Positions 62,059 through 64,000 of a stretch of 64,000 bases of DNA are shown here, piece after piece. The notes beneath the pieces are model-generated. The model searched no databases and was not told where the DNA came from. It was given only the letters and a program-made list of their open reading frames with translations. The first letter of the stretch is position 1; each line of letters opens with the position of its first letter. The position numbers and the translations under genes are program-made. Source of the stretch: Streptomyces natalensis ATCC 27448 (GTDB lineage Bacteria > Actinomycetota > Actinomycetes > Streptomycetales > Streptomycetaceae); assembly GCF_000935125.1 (NCBI RefSeq), contig NZ_JRKI01000061.1, forward strand, positions 186,001 to 250,000. Reading direction: 5' to 3'.

Positions 62059-62784
62059 CTAGGGCGTGAGTCGCGCCGCCAGACCATCGAGGACCCGGTC
62101 GAGCCCGTACGCGAAGTTGTCGTCACGGATCCGCTGCGGATGCACGTCCTGCTGGGCGGAGCTTCCCGCGCGCAGCCGGGGGTGCTCCCGAGTGGCCTCG
62201 TCGAAGGCCGGTCGCAGGCCCGCCACCCACTCCTGCTCGGTCTGGCCGCTGCGGGCGATCAGCGAGAGGTACGCGGCCTCGGCGGTCGCGATCCCGATGA
62301 CGTACGCCATGAGCGTGGCCATGGCCTGGTCCATCTCGTCCGCGGGGAAGCCCGCCGCCTCGAACTGCGCGAGCAGCGCCGACGACATCCGCATGGCGTT
62401 CGGGCCGATGTGGACGAGGCCGACCTGGCCCAGTGCGGGGGCGATCCACGGGTGGCGCAGGGTCATTGCCCGCAGCTCGGTGGCGGTGTGGGTGACGGCC
62501 GCCCGCCACCGGGTCCCGTCGACGACCGTCGGTACGTCCGGTTCGCCGTAGACGTCGTCCACGACCAGCTCGATCAGCTCGTCCTTGTTGGCCACGTGCC
62601 GGTACAAGGAGGTGGCAGCCGTCCCCAAGCGGGTGCCGAGCTTGCGCATGCTGAGCTCCTCGACGCCCTCCGCGTCCAGCAGACGGATCGCTTCGGCGAC
62701 GATCTGCTCGCGGGTCAGGTGTTCCCGCTGCCGGGGGCGCGGCCGGGTCCACACCGAGGTGGTCGGCTTCTCGTCGTTCGGCAT
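62059..62784 (-). CDS. TetR family regulator (TetR_C_11-like)
   Basis: 241 residues; the ATG at 62784 was chosen for its GAGGG 4 nt upstream (an in-frame start at 62829 is less favourable). N-terminal HTH: LTREQIVAEAIRLLDAEGVEELSMRKLGTRLGTAATSLYRHVANKDELIELVVDDV, of the tetracycline-repressor-like branch. The C-terminal domain carries MTLRHPWIAPALGQVGLVHIGPNAMRM, commonly seen in this branch. It is divergent from the serine hydrolase gene, with a near-perfect palindrome in between, so it likely controls both. Confidence 0.88.
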   Translation of the reverse strand: MPNDEKPTTSVWTRPRPRQREHLTREQIVAEAIRLLDAEGVEELSMRKLGTRLGTAATSLYRHVANKDELIELVVDDVYGEPDVPTVVDGTRWRAAVTHTATELRAMTLRHPWIAPALGQVGLVHIGPNAMRMSSALLAQFEAAGFPADEMDQAMATLMAYVIGIATAEAAYLSLIARSGQTEQEWVAGLRPAFDEATREHPRLRAGSSAQQDVHPQRIRDDNFAYGLDRVLDGLAARLTP

Positions 62785-62844
62785 GCGGCCCTCGTCCCTG
62801 TTCGTCCCGCGTCGTCCCACGCCCATCACCCCTCACGTTAGCGC

Positions 62845-62871
62845 ACGCTGTACGCACCTTGCGTACAGCGT
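62845..62871. promoter_or_regulatory. 27-bp palindrome, probable TetR operator
   Basis: Arms ACGCTGTACGCA and TGCGTACAGCGT are perfect 12-bp inverted repeats with a 3-bp centre. Further half-sites follow (TGCGTACAG at 62879-62887, CGTACGCA at 62908-62915) in the 147-bp region between the divergent TetR and hydrolase genes. Confidence 0.75.
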
Positions 62872-62931
62872 TACGTCGTGCGTACAGTGTTCACATCGAG
62901 AGAACGTCGTACGCATCGAAGGGGAGCTGAC

Positions 62932-64000
62932 ATGTCCGAGAACGTGAGCTGGGACGAGCAGGGCAACTGGGAGGCCAAGGGCGGCTGGGGGGCCAGGAAT
63001 TCGGCGGGCAAGAAGCTGGACCTCGCCCACTGGCAGAGCCGTCTCGACGCACTGCGCGCCGAGCACCACGTTCCGGCCGCTTCTCTCGCGATCCTGGTGG
63101 ACGGGACCGTCCACGAGTTGGCCAGCGGCGTGCTCCACCGCGGCACGGGCGTCACGGCGACGACCGACTCGGTCTACCAGATGGGCTCGATCGCCAAGAT
63201 CTACACCTCCACCCTGATCATGCGGCTCGTCGATTCAGGCCGACTGGACCTGGACGCACCGGTCGTGGACGTGCTGCCGGAGTTCTCGGTCGCCGACCCC
63301 GAGGCGACCAGGACCATCACCACGCGCCAACTGCTCAGCCACACAAGCGGTCTCACCTGCGACTTCACCTACGACAGCGGGCGCGGCGACGACTGCCTCG
63401 CCAAGTACGTCGAGGCCGCCAAGGACGTGGCGCTCGACTGCCCGCCCGGCACCGCGATTTCCTACAGCGGCATCGGGTACAACGTGCTCGGCCGGATCAT
63501 CGAGGTGGTCACGGGCCAGGTCTGGGACGAGGCCCTCAAGGACCTGCTCCTCACCCCGCTCGGCCTCACCCACACGATGACGCTTCCCGAGGAGGCGCTA
63601 CGGTTCCGCGCGGCGATGGGGCACCTCGGCGAGGCGGGTCAGGACCCGGACCCCGCACCGTCCTGGGACCTGATGCCGCGCTCGGCGGGCCCGTACGGCA
63701 GGGTCATCGCCACGGCCGGGGACGTCGCGCGGCTCGCGCAGATGCACCTCAACGGCGGTGTGGCGCAGGACGGCACGCGCGTGCTCTCCGAGGAGACGGT
63801 CGCACTGATGCAGCAGCGCGTGGTCGACTCCCCCGACAAGTGGACCGTCAGTGCGGACGGTTGGGGCCTCGGTTGGACGCTGTACGACTGGAACGGTGTC
63901 CGGGGATACGGACACGACGGCGCCTCGATCGGGCAGTACGGCTATCTGCGTGTGGTGCCGTCGGCGGGTGTCGCGGTCGCACTGCTCACCAACGGCGGCG
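62932..64000 (+). CDS. Serine hydrolase, beta-lactamase/DD-peptidase family (3' end missing)
   Basis: At least 356 residues; the frame runs off the window. ATG with GGGGAG upstream. Penicillin-binding-like fold: SxxK motif S86-I-A-K89, then LLSHTSGLTCDF. The second motif is Y178-S-G rather than the usual Y-x-N, and a late GHDGAS stands in for the KTG/HxG box. No signal peptide: the N terminus is a soluble Trp/Gly-rich stretch (SWDEQGNWEAKGGWGARN), so it may be cytoplasmic, like esterase members. Probably regulated by the divergent TetR. Confidence 0.87.
   Translation, partial: MSENVSWDEQGNWEAKGGWGARNSAGKKLDLAHWQSRLDALRAEHHVPAASLAILVDGTVHELASGVLHRGTGVTATTDSVYQMGSIAKIYTSTLIMRLVDSGRLDLDAPVVDVLPEFSVADPEATRTITTRQLLSHTSGLTCDFTYDSGRGDDCLAKYVEAAKDVALDCPPGTAISYSGIGYNVLGRIIEVVTGQVWDEALKDLLLTPLGLTHTMTLPEEALRFRAAMGHLGEAGQDPDPAPSWDLMPRSAGPYGRVIATAGDVARLAQMHLNGGVAQDGTRVLSEETVALMQQRVVDSPDKWTVSADGWGLGWTLYDWNGVRGYGHDGASIGQYGYLRVVPSAGVAVALLTNGG

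Overview
High-GC actinobacterial chromosome, almost certainly Streptomyces. The signs are near-universal G/C third codon positions, frequent GTG starts, ATGA/TGATG overlaps between operon genes, a Scr1-type XRE/DUF397 pair, F420-dependent and PucR-type families, and an ilvB leader peptide of the known Streptomyces form. Products were named by reading the translations; no database was searched. From memory, the order ligA, EAL protein, gatCAB, ilvBNC, serA, proline catabolism, leuB, ilvE, urease resembles one conserved chromosomal segment of Streptomyces.

Layout. 1-2.5 kb: the end of a YceI-like gene and, convergent to it, cimA (citramalate synthase) behind a candidate isoleucine attenuator. 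2.6-9.9 kb: a leftward nitrogen-scavenging block (fused ureAB, ureC, agmatine deiminase, TetR regulator, MHS transporter) divergent from an NCS1 purine/cytosine-type permease, with three operator-like repeats between them. 10-12.4 kb: ilvE and leuB. 12.6-18.4 kb: a Tat-exported phosphoesterase, a 43-residue ORF, a tightly overlapping phospholipid operon (CDP-alcohol phosphotransferase-like, CdsA-like, PlsC-like) and a Uma2-family gene. 18.5-22.7 kb: proline catabolism (proline dehydrogenase, P5C dehydrogenase) divergent from a PucR-type regulator. 22.7-29 kb: a PRC-barrel protein, serA, ilvC, ilvN and ilvB with its leader. 29-35.8 kb: a GGDEF/degenerate-EAL membrane protein, a 2-hydroxyacid dehydrogenase, a 164-bp inverted-repeat (MITE-like) element, an aldo/keto reductase and a PQQ-type sugar dehydrogenase lipoprotein.

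35.8-45.2 kb: a large ATP-binding LuxR regulator, small hypothetical proteins, a 31-bp repeat array, an MMPL exporter, the RsbW-like ATPase/XRE/DUF397 module and a luciferase-like oxidoreductase. 45.3-54.9 kb: gatC-gatA-orf-gatB, an intact GGDEF-EAL membrane protein, NAD-dependent ligA and a MetE-like protein. 54.9-59.9 kb: an MFS exporter with a MarR regulator, an SDR, a LOG-like protein and gdhA. 60-64 kb: a chloramphenicol-type MFS exporter behind a possible translational attenuator, a candidate tiny membrane ORF, a TetR regulator and, divergent from it, a serine hydrolase cut by the window end.

How the parts work together. cimA, ilvBN, ilvC, leuB, ilvE and serA form a dispersed branched-chain amino-acid/serine cluster, with attenuation visible at ilvB and likely at cimA. 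Proline dehydrogenase, P5C dehydrogenase, the urease block and gdhA all feed or draw on ammonia and glutamate. No tRNA, rRNA, CRISPR array, intact IS element or prophage was seen. The most interesting signals are regulatory: the cimA leader, the triple repeat at the urease/permease junction, the exporter leader at 60250 and the 27-bp palindrome at 62845.
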